64,000 nt of DNA from Bacillota bacterium (GCA_021850485.1 JAJZLY010000008.1:85879-149878), one strand, 5' to 3'. Positions 38,240-47,255 are shown, numbered from the stretch's first letter. Notes: generated from the letters alone by a model not told the origin. Program-made: numbers and translations.

Positions 38240-39105
38240 TTATGCCCTTCCAGGGCACCGATCTCGGCGATGCGTCTAGCGTGACGGCCGCCTTCAAACT
38301 CTGTGTGCAAGAACTCACGCAGAGCGTCTTCTGCGACCACCGGGCCGATCAACCGCTCGCCAAAGCAGATCACATTGGCGTTGTTGTGCGCCCGGGCCAG
38401 ATGCGCCGAACTGACGTCAAAGACTACGGCGGCGCGCACGCCGGGCAGTTTGTTGGCGGCGATCGACATGCCGATGCCGGTGCCGCAGACCAAGAGGCCG
38501 ACCTGGGCACGACCTTGTCCGACCAGCGCAGCCACCACTTCAGCGAAGTTCGGATAGTCCACCGAAGTGGCGTCATGGGTGCCGACGTCCAGCACGGGGG
38601 TCGGCAGCTGCGCCAACAGGCGGTCTTTCATCTGGTAGCCGGCGTGGTCGGCTCCGGCGACAGCCTGGTAGCGGGGTCCCACCTGCTGCGTGGCAAGGCC
38701 GCTGTCGATCAGTTTGGAGATGTGCGTCATGGTGGCCTGATAGACCCGGTCGCTGGAGCCAATCGGATCCTCGACGTCCTCGCCGCTACCAGCCCATTCG
38801 CCCAGCGTCCGGACCCAGTCCTTGGCCCAAGGATAGCGCCGGATCAACTCTAGCTTTTGGCCGCGGGTCATGGCCAGCACCCAGTCCGCCCACACCATCC
38901 GCTCTACCGACGGCTCTTGGCTCGCATGTTCTGGCACGGCCAGGCCTGCCCCGGCCAGTGCCCGCCGGGCTCCCTCTGAGATGGCGGAACCAGCAGTGGC
39001 GGCCACACCCGCCGAGTCTGCCTCCACCCCTGGGTGGGCCCCAGCCAACGCCTCCGCCATCGGGCTGCGGCAGATGTTGCCGGTACAGACGAACAGTAGT
39101 CGCAC
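38230..39105 (-). CDS. Fusion of low-molecular-weight protein phosphatase and ribose-5-phosphate isomerase B
   Basis: One 291-residue frame joins two proteins that are separate neighbours (ywlE, rpiB) in Bacillus. Residues 1-140: LMW phosphatase with the P-loop VCTGNICRSPMAEAL (C7, R13) and the general-acid loop EDVEDPIG. Residues 147-291: RpiB with AGADHAGYQMKDRLL, GLLVCGTGIGMSIAANK (catalytic Cys) and AHNNANVICFGERLIG. Residue 11 of the P-loop is Ile, as in tyrosine phosphatases, whereas the arginine phosphatase YwlE has Thr there. The linker is about 10 residues. No stop or frameshift separates the halves. Confidence 0.93.
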   Translation of the reverse strand: MRLLFVCTGNICRSPMAEALAGAHPGVEADSAGVAATAGSAISEGARRALAGAGLAVPEHASQEPSVERMVWADWVLAMTRGQKLELIRRYPWAKDWVRTLGEWAGSGEDVEDPIGSSDRVYQATMTHISKLIDSGLATQQVGPRYQAVAGADHAGYQMKDRLLAQLPTPVLDVGTHDATSVDYPNFAEVVAALVGQGRAQVGLLVCGTGIGMSIAANKLPGVRAAVVFDVSSAHLARAHNNANVICFGERLIGPVVAEDALREFLHTEFEGGRHARRIAEIGALEGHKWP

Positions 39106-39107
39106 GG

Positions 39108-40106
39108 TCAGTCCCCCTTACCCAGATCCACTGATGGCAGCTGGCCGGCGATGCGAAAGACGCCGCCAGCCGCCCGCCACAGTCGGTCGCGAATGGCGTG
39201 TCCGATGCCCTCAGCTGGCGGTGCGGCAACCACCAAGACGGTCGCCTTGGTCTCTAATTCTCGCATCGCCGCGAACAGCCCTGTCGCCATCGCCGCGCTG
39301 CTGGCAAAGCACCGTCCTGGCCACTTGGTCGGGCGTCGGTCGCCTACCCACACCAGCGCCGGCACCTCGCCCGCTTGCGCCAAGACCAGGGCCCACTCGT
39401 CGATCACCTGGGCCGCCGACTGATTCGGCCCGTCTACCAGCACCACCACCGGTATCGCCGGGCGGTAGTGCCGATAGCGGGTGCCAGGCGATGGCGCATG
39501 GCTGTCGCCAGCAGCGGTGGCCAACACCCCATATGCGGCCAGCGCCTCTGGCGAGATGGCGCCGGGGCGCAAGATCACCGGCACCTTCGCACTCAGGTCG
39601 ACCACGGTGGACTCCAGGCCAACCGTGGTCGGCCCCCCGTCCAAAATCAGCCCTACCAGCCCGGCCAGCTCGGCTGCGACATGTTGGGCGGTGGTGGGGC
39701 TCGGCCGGCCAGACAGGTTGGCCGATGGAGCGGCCAACGGCCGCTCACTTAGGGCGATCAACTGGCGGGCCACCGGATGGGCCGGCGCCCTCAAGGCGAT
39801 GGTGCCGCCGCCTTGGCGGGAGCGCACCACCAGAGTGATCGGCCCCGGCCAAAAGGCCTCGGCCAGCCGCTGGCCCAAGGGGCCCAGATCACCCAACGCA
39901 GACGCCTGCGCCGCATCCAGGACATGAACAATCAACGGGTTGTCAGCTGGCCGCCGCTTGACGGCGAAGATGCTGGTGCAGGCAGCCACGTCCAAGGCGT
40001 TGGCCGCCAGGCCGTAGACCGTCTCGGTCGGCATGCCAACCAGCCGTCCGGCCCGGATCAACCCGGCCGCCAGGGCCAGTGCCTGGGCGGTGGGAGCTGC
40101 CACCAC
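39108..40106 (-). CDS. ywlC: Threonylcarbamoyl-AMP synthase (Sua5/YwlC)
   Basis: About 332 residues. The N-terminal YrdC domain (PTETVYGLAANAL, IFAVKRRPADNPLIVHV, AFWPGPITLVVR, SANLSGRPSPTTAQHV) makes threonylcarbamoyl-AMP for the tRNA t6A modification. The C-terminal Sua5 domain follows the linker GTRYRHYRPAIPVVVL. A longer frame to 40325 reads into prmC and looks non-native (Gly/Arg/Pro rich). The GTG at 40106, five bases after the prmC stop, fits; the GTG at 40103 is an equal choice. Confidence 0.92.
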   Translation of the reverse strand: MVAAPTAQALALAAGLIRAGRLVGMPTETVYGLAANALDVAACTSIFAVKRRPADNPLIVHVLDAAQASALGDLGPLGQRLAEAFWPGPITLVVRSRQGGGTIALRAPAHPVARQLIALSERPLAAPSANLSGRPSPTTAQHVAAELAGLVGLILDGGPTTVGLESTVVDLSAKVPVILRPGAISPEALAAYGVLATAAGDSHAPSPGTRYRHYRPAIPVVVLVDGPNQSAAQVIDEWALVLAQAGEVPALVWVGDRRPTKWPGRCFASSAAMATGLFAAMRELETKATVLVVAAPPAEGIGHAIRDRLWRAAGGVFRIAGQLPSVDLGKGD

Positions 40107-40111
40107 TGACG

Positions 40112-40927
40112 CTAGGCGCTCTTGCGTAACACCACCACCCGCGGGTGGCCGGCCAAGTCGCTGTGCACGCTGGCCGTGGCCTGCAGCACAGCGGCCGCGA
40201 GGGCCGCCACCGCCTTGGCCTGACCCGCCCCCACCTCCAGCAGCAGCTGGCCGCCCGGTGCCAAGGTCTCCGCTGCCTGGGCGATCAGGCGCCGGAGATG
40301 GCTGAGTCCATCGGCTCCACTCCACACGGCGTCTGGCGGCTCACGGTGCACCTCTTGGTCGACGGCCTGACCCCGACCGACATATGGCAAATTGGCCACG
40401 ACCAAGGACATCTGCAGATGGCGCATGCGCACTGGGGTCAGCAGGTCCCCCCACCACCAGTGTACCGCCGGCGCCAGCCGCTCGCCGTTTTCGCGGGCGA
40501 TCTCCAGGGCTGGCCGCGACCGGTCGGTGCCGACCACCTGCCAATTCGGGTGCAGGCGGCTGAGTCCGATGGCCAATGCGCCCGAGCCAGTGCCCACGTC
40601 GACCGCCCACGCTCCTGGTTTCAGGACGATCTGCTCGCTCAGCTCCAAGAGCAGTTCGCTCTCCGGCCTCGGACACAGCACGCTCGGGCTAACCGTGAGT
40701 TCCATGTCCCAGAAGGCGGCCCGTCGGCGCAGGTAGGCCAGCGGCCAGCCTTGAGACCGGCGGCGGATCAACTGGCGGCAGAGCTGGACTTGGGGCCAGG
40801 TCAGTACTCGCTGGCGATCGCGACTCGGCCCGAAGCCGGCCTCGGCCAAGACGTGGCCGACAATCAGGCGGGCGTCGCGCACCGCCACCCGGTGACTGGC
40901 CTCTGCGATCATCGCCTGACTGGTCAC
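40112..40927 (-). CDS. prmC: Release factor glutamine methyltransferase PrmC
   Basis: 271 residues. PrmC methylates the Gln of the GGQ loop in RF1 and RF2. An N-terminal helical domain is followed by the SAM-binding Rossmann fold ([18 protein letters not shown]) and the target-binding motif, here [13 protein letters not shown] instead of the usual NPPY, a variant known in some lineages. It lies right after prfA with a 4-base overlap, the usual operon partner. The prior of function from context is strong. Confidence 0.93.
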   Translation of the reverse strand: MTSQAMIAEASHRVAVRDARLIVGHVLAEAGFGPSRDRQRVLTWPQVQLCRQLIRRRSQGWPLAYLRRRAAFWDMELTVSPSVLCPRPESELLLELSEQIVLKPGAWAVDVGTGSGALAIGLSRLHPNWQVVGTDRSRPALEIARENGERLAPAVHWWWGDLLTPVRMRHLQMSLVVANLPYVGRGQAVDQEVHREPPDAVWSGADGLSHLRRLIAQAAETLAPGGQLLLEVGAGQAKAVAALAAAVLQATASVHSDLAGHPRVVVLRKSA

Positions 40928-42003
40928 TGCACGGCCGCCTCATCCTCAAATCGGTTCAAGCTGTCGATCAGCTCGGTCAGATCGCCGTCTAACACCTCGG
41001 CCAAGTGGTAGAGGGTGAGGCCGATGCGATGGTCTGTGACCCGGCCCTGAGGGAAATTGTAGGTGCGGATCCGCTCGCTGCGGTCGCCGGTGCCGACCTG
41101 GCTCTTGCGGGTAGAGGCCGTCGCTTCCTGCTGCGCCGACGACGCCTGCTCGAACAGCCTGGCCCGCAGGACCCGCATCGCCTTGTCCCGGTTTTTGTGC
41201 TGGGAGCGCTCGTCCTGGCAGGTCACGACCATGCCGGTGGGCAGGTGCACGATGCGGATCGCGGAGTCGGTCTTGTTCACGTGCTGACCGCCAGCGCCAG
41301 ACGCCCGGTGGCTCTCGATGCGTAACTCCTCTGGCCGGATCACAATCTCCACCTCTCCCGGCTCCGCCAGCACCGCCACCGTCGCGGTCGAGGTGTGGAT
41401 GCGACCTTGGGCCTCTGTTTCCGGGACCCGCTGCACCCGGTGGACGCCGCTCTCGTGGCGCAGCTGGTGGAAGGTGCCGCGGCCCTTGACCGACAAAATG
41501 CCCTCGCGCACGCCACCGATCTGATTTTCCGCCAGTTCCAACACCTCGTAGCGCCAGCCCTGGCGTTCGGCGAAGCGGCTGTACATGCGCAGCAAATCGG
41601 CTGCGAACAGGGCGGCCTCGTCGCCGCCGGTGCCGGCCCGTACCTCCATGATCACATCGTGGTTCTCCCTGCGGTCGGCCGGCATCATCAGCGCCCGCCA
41701 CTGAGCCTCAGCGGCTCTAAGCGCCACGCTGAGCCGGGCGGACTCCTCTTGGGCCAGCTCGGCCAGTTCCAGGTCGCTGCCATCGGCGGCCAGTTGCTCC
41801 GCCTCGGCCAGGCCCTGGCGCAAGTCGGCAAGCGTGTCCCACAGGGCGATCTGTTCGGAGATCTCAGCCAGCTCGCGGCCAAGCTGGGCCGTTTGGTCCT
41901 GGTCATCCCAGGCCCCCGGCTGGCCCAGGGTGTGTTCGATCTCGGCTCGTCTGGCCCGCAGGGCCTCGATCCGCTCGGAAAACGGTACGCCGGTCTCGTT
42001 CAC
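40924..42003 (-). CDS. prfA: Peptide chain release factor 1
   Basis: RF1, 359 residues, terminates at UAA and UAG. The stop-codon motif PET is in [15 protein letters not shown], the catalytic loop is [16 protein letters not shown], and an N-terminal coiled domain is present. Length is normal. It is followed by prmC, which methylates it, and preceded by rpmE by 70 bases. It differs from prfB by the PxT motif, so the two calls are secure. Confidence 0.97.
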   Translation of the reverse strand: MNETGVPFSERIEALRARRAEIEHTLGQPGAWDDQDQTAQLGRELAEISEQIALWDTLADLRQGLAEAEQLAADGSDLELAELAQEESARLSVALRAAEAQWRALMMPADRRENHDVIMEVRAGTGGDEAALFAADLLRMYSRFAERQGWRYEVLELAENQIGGVREGILSVKGRGTFHQLRHESGVHRVQRVPETEAQGRIHTSTATVAVLAEPGEVEIVIRPEELRIESHRASGAGGQHVNKTDSAIRIVHLPTGMVVTCQDERSQHKNRDKAMRVLRARLFEQASSAQQEATASTRKSQVGTGDRSERIRTYNFPQGRVTDHRIGLTLYHLAEVLDGDLTELIDSLNRFEDEAAVQ

Positions 42004-42073
42004 GGCCGCTCCCTCCCCTCAGGGACGCGAAGGGAGGACGCCCGAAAGGACGTCCTCCGGGTAGGCGGTGCGG

Positions 42074-42271
42074 CTAAAGACCGTACTTTTTCTTGAACTT
42101 CTCCACCCGGCCGGCTGCGTCCAGAATCTTCTGGGTGCCGGTGAAGACCGGATGGCAGGCGGCGCACACGTCGACCCGGATGTTCGCTTTGGTGGAGCCC
42201 ACATTGTAGACCGCGCCGCAAGCGCAGGTGATGGTGGTCTTCTGATAACTGGGATGGATTCCGGCCTTCAC
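42074..42271 (-). CDS. rpmE: Ribosomal protein bL31, zinc-binding form
   Basis: 65 residues. The start [27 protein letters not shown] is typical of bL31. The zinc ligands CxC and CAAC are intact, so this is the C+ form, stable when zinc is sufficient. It ends [10 protein letters not shown]. Preceded by a promoter-like TGGTACAAT, it appears to head a new transcription unit leading into prfA. Confidence 0.96.
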   Translation of the reverse strand: MKAGIHPSYQKTTITCACGAVYNVGSTKANIRVDVCAACHPVFTGTQKILDAAGRVEKFKKKYGL

Positions 42272-42309
42272 GGGGTCTCACCTCATCTTGAAATTTCGGT
42301 GCAAGGGGC

Positions 42310-42318
42310 ATTGTACCA
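42310..42318 (-). promoter_or_regulatory. Candidate extended -10 promoter for rpmE-prfA operon
   Basis: In the 77-base glpX-rpmE gap the minus strand reads TGTGGTACAAT: TACAAT (5 of 6 to consensus) with TGG just before it. The -35 region is GC-rich with no match. It lies about 40 bases before the rpmE start. Confidence 0.5.
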
Positions 42319-42348
42319 CACCAGGCCCAGATGCCGGTCACGTCTTGC

Positions 42349-43278
42349 CTAGGCTTGTGTCGATGGGTAGCGGGAGTGGATGCGGCGTACGGTTTGGGCG
42401 TTGCCGTCGATCACCAGTGAGTGCACCCAGATCGACTGCCCGACCACCGTGGGCCGGTCCAGCTGCCAGCCGCCGGTCACGGAGGTGGCGCAAAAGACGC
42501 CGTGCCTGCTGACCACGTCCTTGACGGCGAGCACCCGACCGGGCTTGAGCCCCAGGCTGGCCATCGCCGCCAGGTCGTCTTTGCCTTCGGGCAGCAGCCG
42601 CCCCTCAAAGACACCACCCAGGGCGGCGATGGCGACCGCTGCCAGCACGCCCTCGGGGGCGCCGCCCGAGCCCAGCACCAAGTCGACGTCGCTGCCGTCA
42701 ATCGCCGCCAGCACCGACGGCATCACATCTCCGTCTGAGATCAAGCGCAGTCTGGCCCCGGCCCGCAGCACGCCCTCCATCAGGCTCAGGTGGCGGTCGC
42801 GATCGAGCATCACCACCACCACCTGCGACACGTCCTTGCCCAGGCCGCGGGCGACCTCGGCCACCATCTCCTCCACCGGCTGGTCGAGGGACAGGCGGCC
42901 GCGGCAGGCAGGCGGCCCAGCCAGTCGCTGCATCATCATGTCAGGCGCCTCGAGCAGGCTCTGCGGCGGGCCGGCGGCAATCACACAGACTGCTCCGGGC
43001 TGGTTTTTGGCTGTGAGGTTGGTGCCCTCCAGGGGGTCGACGGCGATATCCATCCGCCGCCTGCCCCGGCCCACTTCCTCACCCCGATAAAGCATCGGCG
43101 CTTCGTCCATCTCGCCCTCGCCGATCACCACCCGGCCCCGGATCGGAGCCTTGCCTAGCACTTGGCGCAGTGTGCTGACGGCGGCTTGGTCGGCTGCCAC
43201 CTTGTCCCGCTTGCCGACCAGCGGCCAGACCGCGATCGCCGCCTGCTCGGTGGCTGCCAGCAGATCCTCGGCGATCAT
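42349..43278 (-). CDS. glpX: Class II fructose-1,6-bisphosphatase GlpX
   Basis: 309 residues. Metal and substrate motifs: VVIGEGEMDEAPML, DIAVDPLEGTNLTAKNQPGA, and DLVLGSGGAPEGVLAA. It turns fructose-1,6-bisphosphate into fructose-6-phosphate in gluconeogenesis, which fits with yvcK elsewhere in the window and with the transaldolase and rpiB domain nearby. Its ATG overlaps the tal stop (ATGA). In Bacillus glpX also lies near rho-rpmE. Confidence 0.95.
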   Translation of the reverse strand: MIAEDLLAATEQAAIAVWPLVGKRDKVAADQAAVSTLRQVLGKAPIRGRVVIGEGEMDEAPMLYRGEEVGRGRRRMDIAVDPLEGTNLTAKNQPGAVCVIAAGPPQSLLEAPDMMMQRLAGPPACRGRLSLDQPVEEMVAEVARGLGKDVSQVVVVMLDRDRHLSLMEGVLRAGARLRLISDGDVMPSVLAAIDGSDVDLVLGSGGAPEGVLAAVAIAALGGVFEGRLLPEGKDDLAAMASLGLKPGRVLAVKDVVSRHGVFCATSVTGGWQLDRPTVVGQSIWVHSLVIDGNAQTVRRIHSRYPSTQA

Positions 43279-43937
43279 GTCTGCGGGTTGGCCTGCTTCC
43301 AGTCGGAGAGAAACTTCTCGATGCCGGCATCGGTCAGCGGGTGGCGAAACAGCTGCTTGAGCACGGAAAACGGGCAGGTGGCGATGTCGGAACCGGCCAG
43401 GGCTGCCCGTTCGATGTGCACCGGATGGCGGATGGAGGCGGCGATGATCTCAGCCCGCCGCTGCTCTGGCATGAAGCTGTAGTCAAACACATCGCGGATG
43501 GTTTGGACCAACTGGATGCCGTCTTGGCCGATGTCGTCCAGGCGGCCGACAAACGGCGACACGTAGCGGGCCCCGGCCAACGACGCCATCAGGGCCTGGT
43601 TGGCCGTGAAGATCAAGGTGACGTTGGTGTCGATGCCAAGCGCGGTCAAGGCGGCGCAGGCCGCCAACCCTGCTGGCGTGATCGGCAATTTGACCACCAC
43701 ATTCTCGTCCAGGTCAGCGAGTCTCTTGCCCTGTTCCACCATCGCCGGCGCCTCGGTGGCGGTCACCTCGGCCGAGACCGGCGCTTGCACCACCTGGCAG
43801 ATGTCGCGCACCCGTTGGTGAAAGTCTGCTCCCTCTTTGGCCACCAGGCTGGGGTTGGTGGTGACGCCGGAGATGATGCCCCAGGAATGGGCCTCTCGAA
43901 TTTCGTCCAAGTTGGCCGAGTCGATGAACAACCGCAT
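43275..43937 (-). CDS. tal: Transaldolase, short (TalC/fructose-6-phosphate aldolase-like) type
   Basis: 220 residues, a single TIM barrel. Signatures are MRLFIDSANLDEIREA, GVTTNPSLVAKEG, VVVKLPITPAGLAA (Schiff-base Lys) and ARYVSPFVGRLDDIG. It belongs to the compact transaldolase group (Bacillus YwjH) of the pentose phosphate pathway. The ATG at 43937 is chosen with AAGGG upstream; a reading to 43982 adds a non-conserved stretch. It is co-translated with glpX. Confidence 0.94.
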   Translation of the reverse strand: MRLFIDSANLDEIREAHSWGIISGVTTNPSLVAKEGADFHQRVRDICQVVQAPVSAEVTATEAPAMVEQGKRLADLDENVVVKLPITPAGLAACAALTALGIDTNVTLIFTANQALMASLAGARYVSPFVGRLDDIGQDGIQLVQTIRDVFDYSFMPEQRRAEIIAASIRHPVHIERAALAGSDIATCPFSVLKQLFRHPLTDAGIEKFLSDWKQANPQT

Positions 43938-43941
43938 GCGC

Positions 43942-44397
43942 TCACCCTTCCTTTCCGGGATCTGCGATCGGGTCGGAATCAACCATCCGGCGGCCCCTTT
44001 GGCCAGCCCCCAAACTGCCGCCGACCAGGCCGACCACGCCGGCGAACAATGCGGTCAGCAGCACCGCGAGCAAGACCGCTGTCAGCTTCGCCCCACCGCT
44101 GAGCAGAATCCTGGTCGGGGCGATCACGTAGAGTTCAGGAACGGCCGTCAGCAGTGCGAAGAAAGCTCCGGCGAGCACACCGGCCAGGGCGCCCCACACC
44201 GCCGACCCACTTTGGCGGCCAAGTCGCCAGCCGAGCCAGCCGAAGACCGCCAGTCCCGCCAGCGGCTGTGCGGCGCTGAGCACGCCGACCCAGTTGCCGG
44301 GGAAGGCCGAAGTCAATAGGGTGAGTGCCCATGATGCCATGGCCAGCAGCAGGCCAGTGAACAGAGCGATCCGAACCACCAGTCGCAAGCCTGCCAT
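43942..44397 (-). CDS. Four-helix membrane protein of unknown function
   Basis: Up to 151 residues with four hydrophobic segments (about 5-30, 36-56, 66-86 and 102-128) and a basic, hydrophilic C-terminus. No motif was recognised. AAGGAG abuts the ATG at 44397 with no spacer, so initiation three codons later at TTG (44388) is equally likely. It is the first gene of the leftward tal-glpX run and is divergent from murJ, 94 bases away. Confidence 0.6.
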   Translation of the reverse strand: MAGLRLVVRIALFTGLLLAMASWALTLLTSAFPGNWVGVLSAAQPLAGLAVFGWLGWRLGRQSGSAVWGALAGVLAGAFFALLTAVPELYVIAPTRILLSGGAKLTAVLLAVLLTALFAGVVGLVGGSLGAGQRGRRMVDSDPIADPGKEG

Positions 44398-44448
44398 CTC
44401 CTTAAAGTGCGCTCCGGTTCAGCGGTTCGCTTCCTGCGGTTGAGGCTA

Positions 44449-44457
44449 TGCGATAAT
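44449..44457 (+). promoter_or_regulatory. Candidate extended -10 promoter for murJ
   Basis: Plus strand CTATGCGATAATG: GATAAT (44452-44457) with TGC just upstream. It overlaps an ATG at 44456 that would otherwise extend murJ, which supports the GTG at 44492 as the start. Confidence 0.45.
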
Positions 44458-44491
44458 GAGGCCCGACACAAGCCAGCGAAGGGGCAAGGCC

Positions 44492-46102
44492 GTGTCTCGG
44501 AACCAAGCGACCAAGACAGCCCTGGTATCGGCGGCAGCCCTCGTTGGCTCCGCCCTATTCGTATCCCGCATCCTTGGGTTCTTCCGCAACTCGGTGATCG
44601 CGGCCTTGTTCGGCCAAAACAACATCACCGACGCCTACAACACAGCCTATCTGTTCCCAGACACCCTGTATCTGATCTTGATCGGCGGTGCCGTGTCCTC
44701 GGCCTTCATTCCGGTGATCGCCCGCTACATCCACGAGCAGCAGGAAGATGAGGCCTGGCGGGTGGTCTCGATCGCCTTCTCGGTGACCCTGGTCGGGATG
44801 TCCGCCATCATCCTGCTCGGCCTGATCTTCGCTCCGGTCTTCGTCAAGCTGATCGCCCCCGGTTTCGGACCGGCCAAGTTCGCCTTCACCGTCATGCTCA
44901 CCCGGATCACCATCTTGGCCATCTTATTTCACAGCCTGAACGGGGTGCTGATCGGCACCGAGTTCTCGTACAACACCTTCTTGGCCACATCCATCGGGCC
45001 GCTGGTGTACAACACCACGATCATCGTGATGGGCGTGACATTGGCTCCGCGCCTGGGCATCGTAGCCTTCGCCTGGGCCACCGTGGTCGGTGCCTTCTTG
45101 AATTTCCTGATCCAGCTGTGGGGCACCTGGCGGCTCAAACCCAAGTTCACCTGGTCTTTGGACATCCGCCACCCGGGTGTGCGGCGGATTGGCCGCCTGA
45201 TGCTGCCGGTGATGATCGGGCTGTCCATCGCCCAGATCAACTTGCTGTTCAACCAGATCTTCTTGGCCTCGCTGTTGCCAGGCGGCACCATCAACGCCCT
45301 GGTGATCAGTTCGCGGATCATGCTGGTGCCGATCCTGGTCGCCACGTCGATCGGCATCGCCCTGCTGCCCAGTCTGACCAGGGAGGCGGTGCGCCAGGAC
45401 CATGACGCCTTTCGCGGCTTGTTCACCGAGGCGATGCGGGCGGTCTTCTTCGTGTCCATTCCGGCCTCTGTCGCTCTGATCATTCTGGCCCACCCGCTGA
45501 TCCGCATCTTGTTCCAACACGGTGCCTTCACCGACGAAGCCACGACCGTGACGGCCGGGGCGCTGCTGTTTTACTCCATCGGCATCGTCGGCTACGGCAC
45601 CTATGAGATCATCAGCCGGGCCTTTTTTGCGATGGAGGACACCACTACTCCGTTGAAGACCGGGCTGGTCAGCGTCGGCATCGGGTTGGTATTGAACCTG
45701 ATCCTGATCCGGCTGTTTTCCTTTCGCGGCCTGGCCTTGGCCTTTTCACTGACCGGCTTTTTGAACGCCGGCATCTTACTGTGGGCCCTGCGCCGGCGGA
45801 TGGGCCGGCTGGGCGGGCTGAGGCTGTGGGACGCCACCTGGCGGACGTCGCTCGCCACCTTGGCGATGGCGGCGGTGTTGCTGACCGGTGGGTTGGCCAT
45901 CGCCCACAATGTGGTGATCGGACCGCCGATCGTGGCCGACCTGATCCAGTTGCTAGTCCCGATTGCGATCGGCATGACCGCCTTCGTGGCGGTCGCCCGC
46001 TGGCTGAAGATGCCCGAGTTGTCCTTGGTCTTTGGCATCGTGCGCAGGAGGCTGCGGCCCGGCCACGCCCGCGCTACAGCCGATCAGGGCGGACCGCAGT
46101 AG
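44492..46102 (+). CDS. murJ: Lipid II flippase MurJ
   Basis: About 536 residues with roughly 14 membrane helices, MOP/MviN superfamily. Signatures are SALFVSRILGFFRNSVIAALFGQNNITDAY near the N-terminus, LFQHGAFTDEAT, and LLFYSIGIVGYGTYEIISRAFFAMEDTTTPLK. It flips lipid II or a related lipid-linked wall precursor across the membrane. The GTG at 44492 has AAGGGG 7 bases upstream. It is the first plus-strand gene of the window and stands alone, converging on the VapC-type toxin gene. Confidence 0.93.
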   Translation: MSRNQATKTALVSAAALVGSALFVSRILGFFRNSVIAALFGQNNITDAYNTAYLFPDTLYLILIGGAVSSAFIPVIARYIHEQQEDEAWRVVSIAFSVTLVGMSAIILLGLIFAPVFVKLIAPGFGPAKFAFTVMLTRITILAILFHSLNGVLIGTEFSYNTFLATSIGPLVYNTTIIVMGVTLAPRLGIVAFAWATVVGAFLNFLIQLWGTWRLKPKFTWSLDIRHPGVRRIGRLMLPVMIGLSIAQINLLFNQIFLASLLPGGTINALVISSRIMLVPILVATSIGIALLPSLTREAVRQDHDAFRGLFTEAMRAVFFVSIPASVALIILAHPLIRILFQHGAFTDEATTVTAGALLFYSIGIVGYGTYEIISRAFFAMEDTTTPLKTGLVSVGIGLVLNLILIRLFSFRGLALAFSLTGFLNAGILLWALRRRMGRLGGLRLWDATWRTSLATLAMAAVLLTGGLAIAHNVVIGPPIVADLIQLLVPIAIGMTAFVAVARWLKMPELSLVFGIVRRRLRPGHARATADQGGPQ

Positions 46103-46123
46103 GCGCTGGGACCCGGGTGCCAA

Positions 46124-46143
46124 CGCCAGCCAGGATTCTGGCG
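46124..46143. terminator. Hairpin between convergent murJ and PIN genes
   Basis: CGCCAG (46124-46129) with complement CTGGCG (46138-46143), 8-base loop, in the 46-base gap between convergent genes. No T-run follows, so it is a weak bidirectional terminator candidate. Confidence 0.3.
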
Positions 46144-46148
46144 CTCCC

Positions 46149-46556
46149 TTACTCCGGAGCAGCTGCGCCTGCCGCCAGCAGATGGCGGTCGAAGGAAAAA
46201 ACTCTCCGTTGCGCCAGTGCGGCTATCAGCAGGGCGTCAACCCAGTCCACAGTCGTGCCGGCATAGATCTGCAACGCCTGCAGCACACCCGGCAGATCAT
46301 CGATCTCAATGCCGGTCATGGTCAGAAACTGACTGAGGACACGGGTGATGTCAGTTCTGGCCAGGCCCAGCCCATGGGGTGAAGCGGCGACGTAGACCAC
46401 CTCGGCCAAAATGGCTGGATGGACCTGGACGCGCAACTCGCCCAGTTGCGCCCGTTCGAACAACGCCTCAGCCGCCCGGGCTTGTCCTTCCGGACGGCCG
46501 TCCAAGAAGCGCAGGATCACATTGGCGTCCATTAAGCAGACCTCAGCTGTCTTCAC
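46149..46556 (-). CDS. PIN-domain toxin (VapC-like)
   Basis: About 135 residues. PIN ribonuclease acidic residues are visible in CLMDANVILRFL (first Asp), ILAEVVYV (Glu) and TVDWVDALLIAALAQ (Asp pair), with a final FDRHL. Start: the GTG at 46556 overlaps the antitoxin stop by 14 bases and keeps the first beta strand (EVCLMDAN). The ATG at 46532 would remove that strand, though GAGG precedes it. It likely cleaves RNA when the partner is lost. The RNA target is unknown. Confidence 0.82.
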   Translation of the reverse strand: MKTAEVCLMDANVILRFLDGRPEGQARAAEALFERAQLGELRVQVHPAILAEVVYVAASPHGLGLARTDITRVLSQFLTMTGIEIDDLPGVLQALQIYAGTTVDWVDALLIAALAQRRVFSFDRHLLAAGAAAPE

Positions 46557-46809
46557 GCAGGCTCTCCCTGTAGGCATCGGCCAGTTCTCGCTGGCGGGTC
46601 TGACGCAGCGCATCCAAGCTCGGCTGCGCCAGCGCAGACTGAAACGCGCCTCTCAGCTGCGATGGTGTCATCGACGGAACCGCGACCAGGTGTACCGACT
46701 GTGCCGTCAGGTCAAACCCGATGCGGTCTCCGGGCAAAACCCCCAGCGCCTCTCGCACCGCCTTCGGAATGTTGACTTGGCCGTTGGCGCTAACCTTGGC
46801 AGTGATCAT
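46543..46809 (-). CDS. AbrB/MazE-fold antitoxin
   Basis: 88 residues. The N-terminal SpoVT-AbrB swapped-hairpin DNA-binding domain (ITAKVSANGQVNIPKAVREALGVLPGDRIGF) is followed by a charged C-terminal tail that would wrap the toxin. Directly upstream of, and overlapping, the PIN toxin gene. Such antitoxins repress their own promoter; the AT-richer stretch at 46832-46865 upstream holds TATAGT and may be that promoter. Confidence 0.85.
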   Translation of the reverse strand: MITAKVSANGQVNIPKAVREALGVLPGDRIGFDLTAQSVHLVAVPSMTPSQLRGAFQSALAQPSLDALRQTRQRELADAYRESLREDS

Positions 46810-46998
46810 CCGTGGCGTGCCTCCCCGCTCTTTATCCTACTGACTATACTTTATTCTCTTTGCAGAACTTTGTGTAGGGCAGACCGTCTTGCGGCCGGCG
46901 ACGCGCCGAACAAAACCCGGCCATGCGGGCCCGGTGGGGGCGCCGGAGTGCGGGTCCAGGCGCATCAAGCGCAGACAGGCACCACCCAGGGCCGAGGG

Positions 46999-47175
46999 TC
47001 AGCCGAGCAACTGATTGGGCGTCAGGATGCGGGCGATTTCGTCGTCGATCAGATTGATCTTGCGATACGCCTCGTTGCGGTCATTGGGTTTGAGCTCAGC
47101 TGCTCGCCGGCGCAGAGTCTCCTTCTTCCGCTCCAACTCTGCCACCCGAGCCTGAATGTCTAGCGGAAAGTTCAT
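46999..47175 (-). CDS. Small charged coiled-coil protein, unknown
   Basis: 58 residues, starting MNFPLDIQARVAELERKKE, almost wholly helical and rich in Glu, Arg and Lys; one coiled coil is likely. A strong GGGAGG lies 7 bases before the ATG at 47175, which supports translation and picks this start over a 28-residue longer reading. No family recognised. It is last in the leftward run of the DNA-pump operon, 80 bases after the LCP-like gene, so it may be co-transcribed. Confidence 0.6.
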   Translation of the reverse strand: MNFPLDIQARVAELERKKETLRRRAAELKPNDRNEAYRKINLIDDEIARILTPNQLLG

Positions 47176-47255
47176 CGCTCTGCCTCCCTGGCGTTCGTTT
47201 GCGGTGCCATCGTGTTGAGTCCACCTTAGACTGCCGAAGCGCTTGAGACAAGGCG

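Noticed and set aside
46810-46998. Possible attachment site or insertion-sequence remnant in the AT-richer patch near the first toxin module
   Set aside because: No inverted terminal repeats, direct repeats, tRNA end or transposase/integrase fragment; it is more simply a promoter region.
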